A stretch of 64,000 bases of DNA from Bacillus sp. FJAT-29937 (GTDB lineage: Bacteria > Bacillota > Bacilli > Bacillales > Cytobacillaceae): NCBI RefSeq assembly GCF_001509555.1, contig NZ_LMAS01000011.1, forward strand, positions 35,513-99,512, read 5' to 3'. The notes beneath the pieces were generated by a model. The model was not told the DNA's origin and searched no databases. It worked only from the letters and a program-made list of their open reading frames with translations. Below, piece by piece: positions 24,591-33,825 of this stretch (the first letter of the stretch is position 1; the number at the start of each line of letters is the position of its first letter). The translations under genes were made by a program, and so were the position numbers.

Positions 24591-25469
24591 TCAGACGTTT
24601 ATTTCCTTTAATAAAAGGTGTTTTTTAGATGTAGAGTTTGCAATCAAAACGCCAGCCAAAATAAGCAAAGCACCAAAATAACCTTGAATCCCCATATTTT
24701 CATGCAGGAAGATAAATGCAAATATAGCTGCAAAAATTGGTTCAAGCGAAAAGAGAAAACCAGTGATTTCAGGAGTCGTGTATTTTTGAGCAATGGATTG
24801 CATGACAAAGCCATAAGCGGAGCAAAAAAGTGCTAGACCGAGTATTGCGACCCAATCAAGCATTCCACTTGGTAAAATAGGCGTTTCAAAAATGAAAATT
24901 CCAATGGTTGCATACAGGCTGGCAAATCCAAGCTGGTAAATGCCGAGCTGAAGAGTATCCACCTCTTGAACAAAGAGGTTTGTTAAGATAATGTGGACCG
25001 CATACAGGAAGGCGGAAATTAAACAATAAAGCGAGCCCTGTGCAAAATTGAAACCATCTTCAATCGTAACTAGAGCTAACCCAATAGAAACGATCATAAC
25101 ACCATAAACAATCTGTTTGCGCGGCAAATTTCGTGTGATGAATGTCTGCAAAATGGGCACTAAAATAACGGTTGTACTTATCAAAAAGCCCGCTGAAGAA
25201 GCAGACGTGCTCTCCATGCCATACAAAAGAGCCACGAATATAATGAATAGCAAAGCTCCAAGTATGGCACTGTACGTCAATACTTTTGTATTGACATGAA
25301 TTAATTTTTTATAAAATATCATCATCATTACGATAAAGGCAATACCAAAGCGTAAGGCGATAATTGTCAATGAAGAGATTGAATCGACACTCATTTTCAT
25401 GAAAATATAAGATGTACCCCACGTCATTGCGCAAGTAGCTAAAATCCAGTTAGCTTGTTTTTGTGTCAT
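24591..25469 (-). CDS. DMT/EamA-family transporter
   Basis: 292 aa, ten predicted helices in two EamA repeats (WGTSYIFMKMSVDSISSLTI in the first, GFLFSLEPIFAAIFAFIFLH in the second). Drug/metabolite exporter family; substrate unknown. GAGAGG lies upstream of ATG 25469. It is divergent from a LysR gene across a 161-base gap, the usual sign that the LysR protein controls it. Confidence 0.88.
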   Translation of the reverse strand: MTQKQANWILATCAMTWGTSYIFMKMSVDSISSLTIIALRFGIAFIVMMMIFYKKLIHVNTKVLTYSAILGALLFIIFVALLYGMESTSASSAGFLISTTVILVPILQTFITRNLPRKQIVYGVMIVSIGLALVTIEDGFNFAQGSLYCLISAFLYAVHIILTNLFVQEVDTLQLGIYQLGFASLYATIGIFIFETPILPSGMLDWVAILGLALFCSAYGFVMQSIAQKYTTPEITGFLFSLEPIFAAIFAFIFLHENMGIQGYFGALLILAGVLIANSTSKKHLLLKEINV

Positions 25470-25599
25470 CTCCGTTATTTCCTCTCAAGTATTTATTTTA
25501 TCGTAGATTAAAAGGCTGTAAGACCCTGATTCACTTTATGGTTGGCTATATCGTATCACCTGCATTTGCATTAGTAAAACGAATATTTATAATAGAAGT

Positions 25600-25614
25600 A
25601 TTAGTAATTCTAAT
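25600..25614 (+). promoter_or_regulatory. Possible LysR-type binding box
   Basis: ATTAGTAATTCTAAT: 5-bp arms with the T-N11-A pattern of LysR sites, just upstream of the LysR start and between divergent genes. Confidence 0.5.
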
Positions 25615-25630
25615 GTAAGGGGTAGTGAGT

Positions 25631-26497
25631 ATGAATTCGTATTATGCTTTTATCAAAGCGATCGAAACAGGCAGTTTTACTAAAGCAGCTGAAGAGCTTG
25701 GCTATACCCAATCCGCCATTAGCCAAATGGTGCATTCATTGGAGGAAGAACTTTCTACTACTCTTATTTTGCGTTCTCGTTCGGGGATAACGCTGACACC
25801 CGATGGGGAGGAGTTTTTGCCGTTTATTAGGAATATTTGTAATTCGCACAGGGAGCTTCAGGTAAAGCAAAAGGAAATGGAAGGGCTGGAAAGCGGACTT
25901 ATTCGAATTGGCACATTTTCCAGTGTTGCCTGTCATTGGCTGCCTGGATTGATAAAGGATTTCAAGAAACAATACCCAGCCGTCTATTTCGAATTACTTC
26001 AAGGTGATTATACGGATATCGCTAATTGGATCAAAGATGGAAGTGCTGACTTTGGCTTTGTGAATCCGAAGGCCGTTTCGAATTTAACTACTATTGATTT
26101 GCAAGAAGATGAAATGCTCGCTGTATTGCCAACAGACCACCCTTTAGCTGCTCACAGCAACGTGACATTGAAGGAGTTAACGAATGGACCTTATATCCTT
26201 TTAGATGAGGGAGAAATAAGTGAGCCATTAACTGTTTTTAAACAAAACAACTTCGAACCTAATATTCAATACCGGGTACACGATGATTATTCCATTATGT
26301 CCATGGTTGAACAAGGTCTTGGTATCTCCATTTTACCGAAGCTTGTCCTAGAAAGATGTTCATATAATATTATAACGAGATCAATTACCCCCACTTTTGC
26401 CCGTACCATTAGTTTGGCCTACAAAGACAAACGGGTATTGCCAATAGCAAGCAGATATTTTATTGATTTTATTATTGGGAAGTATACTACACAGTAA
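25631..26497 (+). CDS. LysR-family transcriptional regulator
   Basis: 288 aa. N-terminal wHTH (MNSYYAFIKAIETGSFTKAA, EELGYTQSAISQMVHSLEEE) and a periplasmic-binding-like effector domain from about residue 90 (IRIGTFSSVACHWLPGLIKD, GLGISILPKLVLE). ATG 25631 is taken instead of GTG 25625 because AAGGGG is 8 nt upstream of it. Divergent from the DMT transporter it probably regulates; the inducer is unknown. Confidence 0.9.
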   Translation: MNSYYAFIKAIETGSFTKAAEELGYTQSAISQMVHSLEEELSTTLILRSRSGITLTPDGEEFLPFIRNICNSHRELQVKQKEMEGLESGLIRIGTFSSVACHWLPGLIKDFKKQYPAVYFELLQGDYTDIANWIKDGSADFGFVNPKAVSNLTTIDLQEDEMLAVLPTDHPLAAHSNVTLKELTNGPYILLDEGEISEPLTVFKQNNFEPNIQYRVHDDYSIMSMVEQGLGISILPKLVLERCSYNIITRSITPTFARTISLAYKDKRVLPIASRYFIDFIIGKYTTQ

Positions 26498-26621
26498 TCA
26501 GTTCACTTGAATTTTCATTCATCCTTTTGTAAAGAATAACAAAGGAAAAAGGCTGAGAGATGACTTAATCTGCTAACTAAATGAATGTTCATAGCTCCTA
26601 TTTCAGAGCGGAGGAAAAACG

Positions 26622-27425
26622 ATGCCAGAACTACCTGAGATGGAAACGTATAAATCGCTGCTGCAACAATTGATTGGCGGGCAAACGATTACAGGGGTTA
26701 CGATTAACCGGGAAAAATCTATTAATATAGCTAAGGAGCCATTTGTGCTTCAAATAGTGAATCAGAAAATTGAAGCTATTGAAAGAAGAGCAAAATATTT
26801 AATATTCCAACTTCAAAATGGCTCGTGTTTGCTTTTACACCTGATGCTTGGCGGTTGGATGTTTTATGGGAAAGAAGAAGATCGGCCAGACCGAACGGTA
26901 CAGGTACAGTTATCCTTTGGAGATCACCATCTTTATTTTATTGGACTCCGTTTAGGTTACCTGCACCTTTTAACACCGGAAATGATCGAGCAGGAATTTC
27001 AGAGCATAGGCCCAGAGCCGCTCGAGCATGGTTTTTCTTCAGATGCTTTTCTTGCCATTATGAGAGGCAGGAAAGGCGGGTTAAAAAACACGCTGCTGAA
27101 TCAGGAGGTTATTGCCGGGATTGGCAATCGTTATTCGGATGAAATTCTTTGGCATGCTCAGCTCCTGCCAGAAAGAAGATTAACTGAACTAGATGACAAT
27201 CATCTTATTCGTTTATACGAATCAATCCGATACATTCTTCAGCAGGGAATTCAACATGGAGGTTACATGGAGGAACCTCTTTTTAAGGGTGATGTCAAAA
27301 CAGGGGGCTATAAGATGTCCGTTCACAACCGAGAAGGGGAAAAGTGCCAGCGATGTGGTACACCTATTGCGAAAGTGGAAATATCCTCACGAAAAACTTA
27401 TTTCTGTAGAACTTGCCAGCGTTAA
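26622..27425 (+). CDS. DNA-formamidopyrimidine glycosylase family protein (Fpg/Nei)
   Basis: Base-excision-repair glycosylase/AP lyase, 267 aa. MPELPEME start supplies the catalytic Pro and Glu; the H2TH region contains NQEVIAGIGNRYSDEILWHA; the C-terminal zinc finger has CQRCGTPIAKV followed by CRTCQR (C-x2-C ... C-x2-C). The KTYFC...R end is typical. It may be a second paralogue rather than the main MutM, which usually neighbours polA; no such neighbours are seen. ATG 26622 has GCGGAGG upstream. Confidence 0.9.
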   Translation: MPELPEMETYKSLLQQLIGGQTITGVTINREKSINIAKEPFVLQIVNQKIEAIERRAKYLIFQLQNGSCLLLHLMLGGWMFYGKEEDRPDRTVQVQLSFGDHHLYFIGLRLGYLHLLTPEMIEQEFQSIGPEPLEHGFSSDAFLAIMRGRKGGLKNTLLNQEVIAGIGNRYSDEILWHAQLLPERRLTELDDNHLIRLYESIRYILQQGIQHGGYMEEPLFKGDVKTGGYKMSVHNREGEKCQRCGTPIAKVEISSRKTYFCRTCQR

Positions 27426-27500
27426 TACGGGGAGTTTACTTTGGAATTACCTTAGAAAATATCAGGCTTTACAATCTATAACTAACATGTTATTTTATAT

Positions 27501-27524
27501 TCAACGTTGATTATCCAACATTAA
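27501..27524 (+). promoter_or_regulatory. Candidate PadR operator ahead of the ATC hydrolase-like gene
   Basis: TCAACGTTGA (27501-27510, a perfect 10-bp palindrome) and CCAACATTAA (27515-27524). The same two elements, the second inverted, recur at 28203-28226 before the PadR gene. Confidence 0.5.
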
Positions 27525-27543
27525 TCATTTTGGAGGAGATAAC

Positions 27544-28149
27544 ATGATTAATAAAATTATTGAAAAGGGATTTTTTAAGGGCCTAAAACAAAAGATTGGA
27601 AAAGAAAAGACAAAGGAAGCCCACGATTTGTACCTAACTGTTCTTGAAGAAAATAAAAGTTGGGCAACGGATAAACCTACCGAACTCAATTTAATTTTTA
27701 CCTCAACGGTACTTGCTTCGTATAGAGTATTGAAGAAGTATCATTATGAGAATTGGGAAGAAATTATCCGCTATTGTTTAATAGAAAGAACAAAAAGTAA
27801 GCAGCAGTTTTTTATGAAATTGTATTTGCTTTTGGATCGTAAGCCATTTAAACGAATTGTGAAAATATCTAAACTTAAACAAATAAAGCATTATGGAAAC
27901 CATCATTTTACTCACCATACCGAAAAAGATACAGAACAGTCCTATCATTTGCATATAAAGAAATGCTTCTACTTTGACTTTTTCCGCTCAAATCAGGCAC
28001 TTGAAGTCATGCCAATTTTTTGCAGTATGGATGATGTTTGGGGAGACCTCCTTCATCCTAAAAAGCATGGTGTGACATTTTCACGACCAAAGCTGCTGTC
28101 TAAGGGAGATTCGCACTGCTTTTTCAAATTTGATCAAATAGATGAATAA
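27544..28149 (+). CDS. Probable L-2-amino-thiazoline-4-carboxylic acid hydrolase family protein
   Basis: 201-aa soluble protein. The overall pattern (an N-terminal helical part, a conserved middle with YGNHHFTHHTEKD, a C-terminal part with KKCFYFDFFRS, MPIFCSMDDVWGDLLHPKKH and a final FKFDQID) resembles the ATC hydrolase family, whose founder hydrolyses aminothiazoline carboxylate in cysteine synthesis. Many members are uncharacterised, so the reaction is not asserted. GGAGGAG lies 6 nt before ATG 27544. The gene is 87 nt upstream of a PadR regulator and shares motifs with its promoter. Confidence 0.55.
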   Translation: MINKIIEKGFFKGLKQKIGKEKTKEAHDLYLTVLEENKSWATDKPTELNLIFTSTVLASYRVLKKYHYENWEEIIRYCLIERTKSKQQFFMKLYLLLDRKPFKRIVKISKLKQIKHYGNHHFTHHTEKDTEQSYHLHIKKCFYFDFFRSNQALEVMPIFCSMDDVWGDLLHPKKHGVTFSRPKLLSKGDSHCFFKFDQIDE

Positions 28150-28202
28150 ATGGGCCTCTCTTTACATCACTATTGAATGGTGTTATATTTTTACCACGAT
28201 AC

Positions 28203-28226
28203 TTAACGTTGAATACTTAATGTTGG
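28203..28226 (+). promoter_or_regulatory. Candidate PadR operator ahead of the PadR gene
   Basis: TTAACGTTGA (28203-28212) followed by CTTAATGTTGG (28216-28226); also readable as a direct repeat ACTTAACGTTGAAT / ACTTAATGTTGGAG. It mirrors the motif pair at 27501-27524. Confidence 0.5.
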
Positions 28227-28236
28227 AGTGGTGGTT

Positions 28237-28785
28237 ATGACACGACTAATGGTACTTGGATTATTAAGGACAAAACCTATGTCAGGCTATGAAATGCAAC
28301 AGCTTTTACAGGTGAGTGCAGTGGATGAATGGGCTGGAATTCTCCCGGGTTCCATTTATCACGCATTAAAAAGAATGGATAAGGAAGGACTCGTCAAAGT
28401 AACTAAAGTTGAAACTACAGGTCACCGTTCGAAAGCTATTTATGAAATAACGGATTCCGGTGAACAAGAATATAAGAAGCTTTTAGTGGAATCTTTTCAT
28501 GAGACTTCCGTTATTCTGCCGGTCCATTTATATACAGGACTTTCGATGCTAAATTTGCCGAATCATCAGGCAGAACCACATTTGATTGCAGAAGCAGTAG
28601 AAGCACAAATCGCCGAGCTCTCCTCAAAGATGAATAAACTTGAGGCAGGCCAAACGGCAAAGTCTCAGTTTATAGAAGTAAATGAATTAACAAAGATCAC
28701 TTTCGAAAATATGCTGGATCATTACAAGCTTCAAATAGACTTTTTAAATAAAATTTTGAAGGCAATGAGGAACAGTGAGGATTAG
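28237..28785 (+). CDS. PadR-family transcriptional regulator
   Basis: 182 aa. N-terminal PadR wHTH: LMVLGLLRTKPMSGYEMQQL, ILPGSIYHALKRMDKEGLVK, then the wing TGHRSKAIYEITDSGEQEY. The longer C-terminal part (about 85-182) is a helical Vir-type dimerisation domain. ATG 28237 (GGAG 8 nt upstream) is preferred to GTG 28228. Probably regulates itself and the preceding gene. Confidence 0.88.
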   Translation: MTRLMVLGLLRTKPMSGYEMQQLLQVSAVDEWAGILPGSIYHALKRMDKEGLVKVTKVETTGHRSKAIYEITDSGEQEYKKLLVESFHETSVILPVHLYTGLSMLNLPNHQAEPHLIAEAVEAQIAELSSKMNKLEAGQTAKSQFIEVNELTKITFENMLDHYKLQIDFLNKILKAMRNSED

Positions 28786-28821
28786 GAGGAAGGGGCTCTT
28801 TCCGATTCATAGCAAAGAACA

Positions 28822-28846
28822 GCAGGGACAGAAATCCTGTCCCTGC
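28822..28846. terminator. Strong hairpin between convergent genes
   Basis: GCAGGGACAG / CTGTCCCTGC with a 5-base loop. Very stable but without a good T-run on either strand. Confidence 0.55.
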
Positions 28847-28850
28847 ACTC

Positions 28851-29885
28851 TCATTTAGAGGCCAAATCCTCTCTGTTTGCCGCTACTGGCGGCTGCTCAA
28901 ACCATCCATTATCAATCATAAGTTTGGCGGCTAATTCTACAAACAAGGAGATATTTGCTAATGACTTAGTGTACACCAGTGCAATATCATGTCTGCCATT
29001 GACGGCTAAGGAGTTCCCTACTGATCGAATTTTCATGGAAAACATATCTACTTTATGAAATAGCATTAATTTATCTGAAAAAGGAGCAACGATTGATGTA
29101 GTGACCAAATGGTCCAGATAGGCTAGTGATGGCAAGTCTTCCTTATGCATTTTTTCAAAATAGCGTTCTATTGCCTTAGTTGTAATATCTTCCCCTCTTT
29201 TAAACAATTCTCGAACCTCTTTTGATTTTGCCGTTTGACAAAAGCCTAAGAGAAGCGCTTTGCTTGTTACGTTATTCTGAATATTATCGTAAAGGTGTGC
29301 GATTTCTAAAGCGTGCATAGGCCTGATATCTCCAAAAAAACCATTTAGGAAATTTTTGTCAATAAACGTAACTTTCTCTGGTATTGGAATATAGGGTGGT
29401 TTCCTAATGAAGCCTTTATTCGATAATATACTTTTCACTTGTTCCATTAACTCAATTGTAGATTTCATGCAATAGAGAAAAAAGTCATTTACATCCTTTC
29501 TGAACACTAAAGGAATGGCGACATTGTATATGCTCATACCCGCTTTCCCCACATAATTGATATAATGCAGGTAGAATTCATCTTCGAAAAGTCTCGGTGC
29601 ATCAAGGTTTACATCCTCGTCAGTAAACCCAGCCGGAATCGGGAAGTGATCCTTTTCAAAAATGCCCTCTATCGTGTTTAAAAATTCATTAACTAGGTTC
29701 AAAGCATGGTCTAATAATTTCTTAATATCTTGATCGCCGACATGTTTAAGAAAGTAGGTTATCACACATCTTGACATACTATTCCCCATATATACTGCCC
29801 ACAGTTTTCCCATTTCGGCTGATGTTAATTTTTCATTTTGATTTGCTAGTGTTTCGACTGCTTTATATGGTTCAAGCGGTTCCAT
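28851..29885 (-). CDS. DUF3231-family protein
   Basis: 344 aa, made of two tandem helical repeats of about 165 residues, each with a conserved start (LTSAEMGKLWAVYMGNSMSR in the first, FNGFFGDIRP-like MHALEIAHLYDNIQN in the second). DUF3231 proteins are ferritin-like helical proteins common in spore-forming Bacillaceae, often more than one per genome; function unknown. Start ATG 29885; the ribosome site is weak (GGATGTG). Single gene. Confidence 0.85.
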   Translation of the reverse strand: MEPLEPYKAVETLANQNEKLTSAEMGKLWAVYMGNSMSRCVITYFLKHVGDQDIKKLLDHALNLVNEFLNTIEGIFEKDHFPIPAGFTDEDVNLDAPRLFEDEFYLHYINYVGKAGMSIYNVAIPLVFRKDVNDFFLYCMKSTIELMEQVKSILSNKGFIRKPPYIPIPEKVTFIDKNFLNGFFGDIRPMHALEIAHLYDNIQNNVTSKALLLGFCQTAKSKEVRELFKRGEDITTKAIERYFEKMHKEDLPSLAYLDHLVTTSIVAPFSDKLMLFHKVDMFSMKIRSVGNSLAVNGRHDIALVYTKSLANISLFVELAAKLMIDNGWFEQPPVAANREDLASK

Positions 29886-30065
29886 CGCATAATCACATCC
29901 ATTTTATTATTTAGCATTCCCTCTCGTTTTAATTCTATTTTGTGAACTTGTCTTGGAATAAAAAATAATTTCTTGTTTAGTTGGCAAAATATTTACAAGG
30001 TTGTTATATCCAAATATAAATATGATATTCATGTGCCATGTAAAATCACTACTCTGTCCCTAATG

Positions 30066-30611
30066 CTAGTCAGTTTTTAACAAAGAATACATATACAAAT
30101 CATCAAATTTTCCACAAGAGTATTCATATTTTCTTAGAAGGCCTTCACGAAAAAATCCAATACTTTCAAATAATTTAATGGAAGGGATGTTTGGAGGTTC
30201 GATCAAAGCCTGTATCCTCATTAAATTAAGATGGTTAAAGCCATAGGGGATAATAGCTGATAAAGCTTCGGACATTATCCCTTTTCTCCAATAATCCTTT
30301 GAGAGCTCAGCGCCAATCTCAGCTCTAGAATGCTTTGTAGACATATTCAGAAAGCCGCAGCTCCCAATCACTGTATCTTTTTCTTTCAATGTAATTCCCC
30401 AGCGTATTCCTGTTTTATTTTCAAAAATCTCTTTGTACCACTGGACTTCTTCAATCGCGTCCTCCTCACTTTGAAAGGGCTCCATTCCAAAGTATTTCAT
30501 CACCTCTTGATCCGATAGGTAAGTCAATAGACTGGCTGCATCGGTCTGAACAACCTCTCTCAGGATAAAACGCTCCGTTTCCAATACGGGAAAAGTGTTT
30601 GATAAATTCAT
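30066..30611 (-). CDS. GNAT acetyltransferase (RimJ/RimL-like)
   Basis: 181 aa. FPVLETERFILREVVQTDAA start, WGITLKEKDTVIGSCGFLNM, acetyl-CoA loop RAEIGAELSKDYWRKGIMSE, LMRIQALIEPPNIPSIKLFE. Ribosomal-protein-type N-acetyltransferase subfamily; target unknown. ATG 30611 has AAAGGGGGA upstream; the frame continues to 30737 but that part is translated repeat DNA. A relative lies at 53152. Confidence 0.88.
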   Translation of the reverse strand: MNLSNTFPVLETERFILREVVQTDAASLLTYLSDQEVMKYFGMEPFQSEEDAIEEVQWYKEIFENKTGIRWGITLKEKDTVIGSCGFLNMSTKHSRAEIGAELSKDYWRKGIMSEALSAIIPYGFNHLNLMRIQALIEPPNIPSIKLFESIGFFREGLLRKYEYSCGKFDDLYMYSLLKTD

Positions 30612-30644
30612 ACGATAATATTCCCCCTTTAATGGGTGTTCGGC

Positions 30645-30745
30645 TCGTATCGTGCATATATATTTAATATCGTGCAAATACGTGCGAAATCGTGCATATA
30701 TCCAAAGTTTCGTGCAAATATCTAAAATATCGTGCAAATATCAGT
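30645..30745. repeat. Intergenic repeat, family C copy 1 (TATCGTGCAAATA)
   Basis: Irregular tandem array of about six units like ATCGTGCAAATA, ATCGTGCATATAT and TACGTGCGAAAT. A second array at 31887-31995 has the same units in the same order, so the pair flanks the NERD pseudogene on both sides. Confidence 0.75.
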
Positions 30746-30906
30746 AAATCCTTAAATATATGGTTCATTCCGAGACAAAAATGGACCTAAAACTGCAATT
30801 TCCTCTCCCTTTTCCCAAAGTGAAGGATAATTTCTGTTTCGCATATAACATAAGCAGGATAATATGCTAGTTTAATTGAATATACAATACCAAAGGAGCT
30901 GGTCAT

Positions 30907-31865
30907 ATGATATTAAAAGAATTCGAATTTCCCGAAAGGCTTATGAAAATTGATGCTTTACGTAGGAGGTTGCCAAATGCGCATCAAATTTTTCCAAAGG
31001 TAGATAGTGAATATAAGAGAAGACTGGCAGGCCACTGGGGAGAAAATCCTTATTATATTATTTGGGCTTTCTTGACGAAAAACGGTATCGAATCTTTCAT
31101 AACCTTCGCTTACCTGATTCAAAGAATGGACACTTTTTTGAAATGGACGTATTTTTACTAACACCAACACTATTAATCCCCATTGATTCAAAAAATTATC
31201 GTGGCGAACTATACTTCGATGAACTATTTGATCAGCTGATCCAGACTTTTGATGACGTGAAGAAAGCATTCCCCAGCCCACTTGCACAAATAAATAGACA
31301 TCAATTTCAGCTAGGCCAATTGCTGCAAGTAAACAAATACCCACAAATACCTATTGCTCCCCTTTTAGTCATCACAAATCCCGCAGCAATAATAACTGCC
31401 TCCCAAAACCATAGGCAAGTTAATAAAATTATTAAAAGCGCCAATCTTCCAAGTAAAATAAACATGCTAGAAAATCTGCATAAAGATAAGGTGTTAGATA
31501 ATAAGCAATTACATAGATTATCAAAACTATTATTAAAACTACACACTCCATATGATAAATGCATCCTTGAGGAATTTGGTGTTCATGAAAGGGAGTTACT
31601 AAAAGGAGTTCATTGCCCCAACTGCGAAACCTTGCAAATGAGATGGGCACAAAGAAAATGGGAGTGTATCTCATGTGGCTTTTCCTCAAGGTCAGCTCAT
31701 CACTCTGCTATCAATGATTATAAGCTCTTAATTGGAAATACTATCACCAATCAAAAACTTCGCAACTTTCTCCAATTACCCTCCAAATCTGCGGCAACTC
31801 GCATCCTCAAGTCTTTAAACCTTACATTTAGTGGAGAAAAAAAGGGTAGGGAATATATTCTATGA
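30907..31865 (+). pseudogene. NERD-domain protein, single frameshift
   Basis: Two overlapping frames give one protein. Frame 1 (from ATG 30907, GGAGCTGG upstream) reads FPERLMKIDALRRRLPNAHQ to RRLAGHWGE; frame 2 takes over near 31035-31045 with SLLYYLGFLDEKRYRIFHNL and continues to 31865. The NERD (nuclease-related) core is visible: HFFEMDVFLLTPTLLIPIDS and KNYRGELYFDELFDQLIQ. The C-terminus carries a zinc motif (CPNCETLQMRWAQRKWECIS then CG) and a helical tail. The shift falls in a run GGGGAGAAAA, so a one-base sequencing error is possible. NERD proteins are predicted nucleases; cellular role unknown. Confidence 0.8.
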
Positions 31866-32205
31866 AGTTAAGTTGCCCTCAGTAGTATCGTGCAAATACG
31901 TGCGATATCGTGCATATATCTAAAATATCGCGCAAATAATCCGAGAATCGTTCAAATATCTAAAATATCGTGCAAATAATCCAAGAATCAAGCATTAATC
32001 AATAGGATGACAGCTGTCCTTTTAAAAATATACAGGAAACTGAAAACTAGCAGGATAGAAATAGTGAAAATGTCCATATTATTAGGAAAAGAAAGGCAAC
32101 ATCCCATCAGAGGTGTGGCTGTCAATGGAGGCAGAAGATTTTTCTACAAAAAAAGGGGTTAACGTGCAGAAAAAGGGAATTGAATGTACAGAGGGTGTGT
32201 AAAGG
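31866..32205. repeat. Intergenic region with family C repeat copy 2
   Basis: 31887-31995 repeats TATCGTGCAAATACGTGCGA then TATCGTGCATATATC and variants, matching the array at 30645-30745. The rest (31996-32205) shows a small GACAGCTGTC palindrome near 32010 and nothing else recognisable. Confidence 0.7.
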
Positions 32206-32733
32206 TTGAATGTGGTTTATGGCTTATTGTGGATTCTGGCAACGGTAAAATGGGGAGATATGAAAAATTGGAAGAAGTATTATCCAACCATATTATTTTT
32301 TGCATTAGGCGACTTTCTCTATCTGTATCTATTATCAGACTTTTATCCAATGTGGAAATATGTCCCACAGGGTCTGGACAAATATTTTGGCTTAACCGGT
32401 ACCCAAATATCCTTAGCAAGTATTTTCATTAAGTATCCAGCCACCATTCTTATATACCTTTCTAAATTCCCTGATAAAAATAAGTTTAAGCAATTATTAT
32501 ATATGTTGGGCTGGGTGTTAATTTATTTCTTTAATGAATTAATCGATGTAAAGCTTAACCAGTTCAAATACTTTAATGGCTGGAATTTATATTGGTCAAC
32601 CTTGTTTACTATTGTTATGTTTATGTTATTTAGAATCCATCATACCCGTCCACTATTGGCCTGGTTCTTTTCATTTCTTTTTATTATCTTTCTATGGCAG
32701 GTATTTGATGTCCCTAGTAAAGTGTTTAGGTAA
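32206..32733 (+). CDS. CBO0543-family membrane protein
   Basis: 175 aa with five hydrophobic helices and conserved-looking motifs: WGDMKNWKKYYPTILFFALG, DFLYLYLL, FFNELIDVKLNQFKYFNGWN, and a final FIIFLWQVFDVPSKV. This fits the uncharacterised CBO0543 family of small Firmicute membrane proteins (recalled, not searched). The TTG start at 32206 follows GTGTAAAGG. Confidence 0.7.
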   Translation: MNVVYGLLWILATVKWGDMKNWKKYYPTILFFALGDFLYLYLLSDFYPMWKYVPQGLDKYFGLTGTQISLASIFIKYPATILIYLSKFPDKNKFKQLLYMLGWVLIYFFNELIDVKLNQFKYFNGWNLYWSTLFTIVMFMLFRIHHTRPLLAWFFSFLFIIFLWQVFDVPSKVFR

Positions 32734-32849
32734 AACAAGGCTTCTAAAATGGAGCCTGTAAAAAAATAAATTAGTAAGTTTAGAAAATTAATCGGCTTCA
32801 TATATTTCTTCTCATGGTATTATTGTTTTTAGTCAGGAGGAGAAAGAAG

Positions 32850-33725
32850 ATGAAACGATATATTGGGGATGGAATGCTGCTATTTACAGCGATTGTCTGG
32901 GGCAGCGGGTTTGTTGTCACTGCGATTGCACTAGAATATTTAACAGCTTACCAGGTGATGGCTGGCAGATTTGTGATCGCAACCCTCATTCTAATGATCT
33001 TATTTGGATATAAATTCAAAGGGTTTACAAAGTCTATCGTATGGAAAGGCGCCCTTTTAGGAACTTTTTTATTTATCGGCTTTGCCTTGCAAACGGTTGG
33101 TTTGGAATATACCACTCCATCCAAAAATGCCTTTTTAACAGCCGTAAATGTTGTCGTAGTGCCAATTATTGCGTATCTCTTATATAAGCGCAGAATTGAT
33201 CGTTATGAAATGATTGGCTCCTGTATAGCTATTGTTGGAATAGGATTTTTGTCATTGCAAGGTACAATGACCATCAATATTGGTGATGCATTATCACTTG
33301 CTTGTGCAGTTGCTTTTGCATTTGATATTTTTTATACGAATCTTTTTGTCCAAAAGGAAGATGCCATATCACTAACCATTGTGCAATTCATAACAGCCTC
33401 TTTACTAAGTGTAATTGCGGTATTAATTCAAGGAGATTTACCGACGACGTTTGAAAACGAAGCCATTTACTCAATTGTGTATTTAGCCATTTTCTCAACA
33501 ACGATTGCTTATCTTTTTCAAAATATCGCCCATCAATATACAACGGCGACAAAGGCAGCTATCATTCTATCAACCGAATCCTTCTTCGGAATGGTCTTAT
33601 CGGTTATCTTTTTACATGAAATATTGACAGGCCGTATGATCATCGGTGCTGTGTTAATCATGCTCGCAATATTGATTGCTGAAGTGAAGCCAGTGTTCCG
33701 TAAAAAGCGGGCGTTGGTGAAATAA
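32850..33725 (+). CDS. DMT/EamA-family transporter
   Basis: 291 aa, ten helices in two EamA repeats: LLFTAIVWGSGFVVTAIALE, TTPSKNAFLTAVNVVVVPII, and in repeat 2 AAIILSTESFFGMVLSVIFL. The TP-K-AFLT motif is typical of YdcZ/RhaT-like DMT exporters. ATG 32850 has AGGAGGAG upstream; a longer frame from 32814 is not supported. Substrate unknown. A strong terminator follows. Confidence 0.88.
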   Translation: MKRYIGDGMLLFTAIVWGSGFVVTAIALEYLTAYQVMAGRFVIATLILMILFGYKFKGFTKSIVWKGALLGTFLFIGFALQTVGLEYTTPSKNAFLTAVNVVVVPIIAYLLYKRRIDRYEMIGSCIAIVGIGFLSLQGTMTINIGDALSLACAVAFAFDIFYTNLFVQKEDAISLTIVQFITASLLSVIAVLIQGDLPTTFENEAIYSIVYLAIFSTTIAYLFQNIAHQYTTATKAAIILSTESFFGMVLSVIFLHEILTGRMIIGAVLIMLAILIAEVKPVFRKKRALVK

Positions 33726-33773
33726 ATCCTATTAAGATCAAATGAATACTAGAAATTGGGTAAATAGAACAAC

Positions 33774-33814
33774 AAGGCATGGTAATTCGTAAGGAATTCT
33801 CCATGCTTTTTATT
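33774..33814 (+). terminator. Rho-independent terminator
   Basis: AAGGCATGG / CCATGCTTT outer stem plus AATTC / GAATT inner stem, followed by TTTTATT. Confidence 0.85.
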
Positions 33815-33825
33815 ATGTAAAAATA

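Noticed and set aside
26522..26545. CCTTTTGT...ACAAAGG hairpin ahead of the glycosylase gene.
   Set aside because: Short stem with no T-run and no link to a known regulator; likely incidental or a weak end signal for the LysR gene.
30645..31995. Regular short repeats considered as a CRISPR array.
   Set aside because: Units are 10-13 bases with no constant spacers and no cas genes; they are degenerate intergenic repeats.
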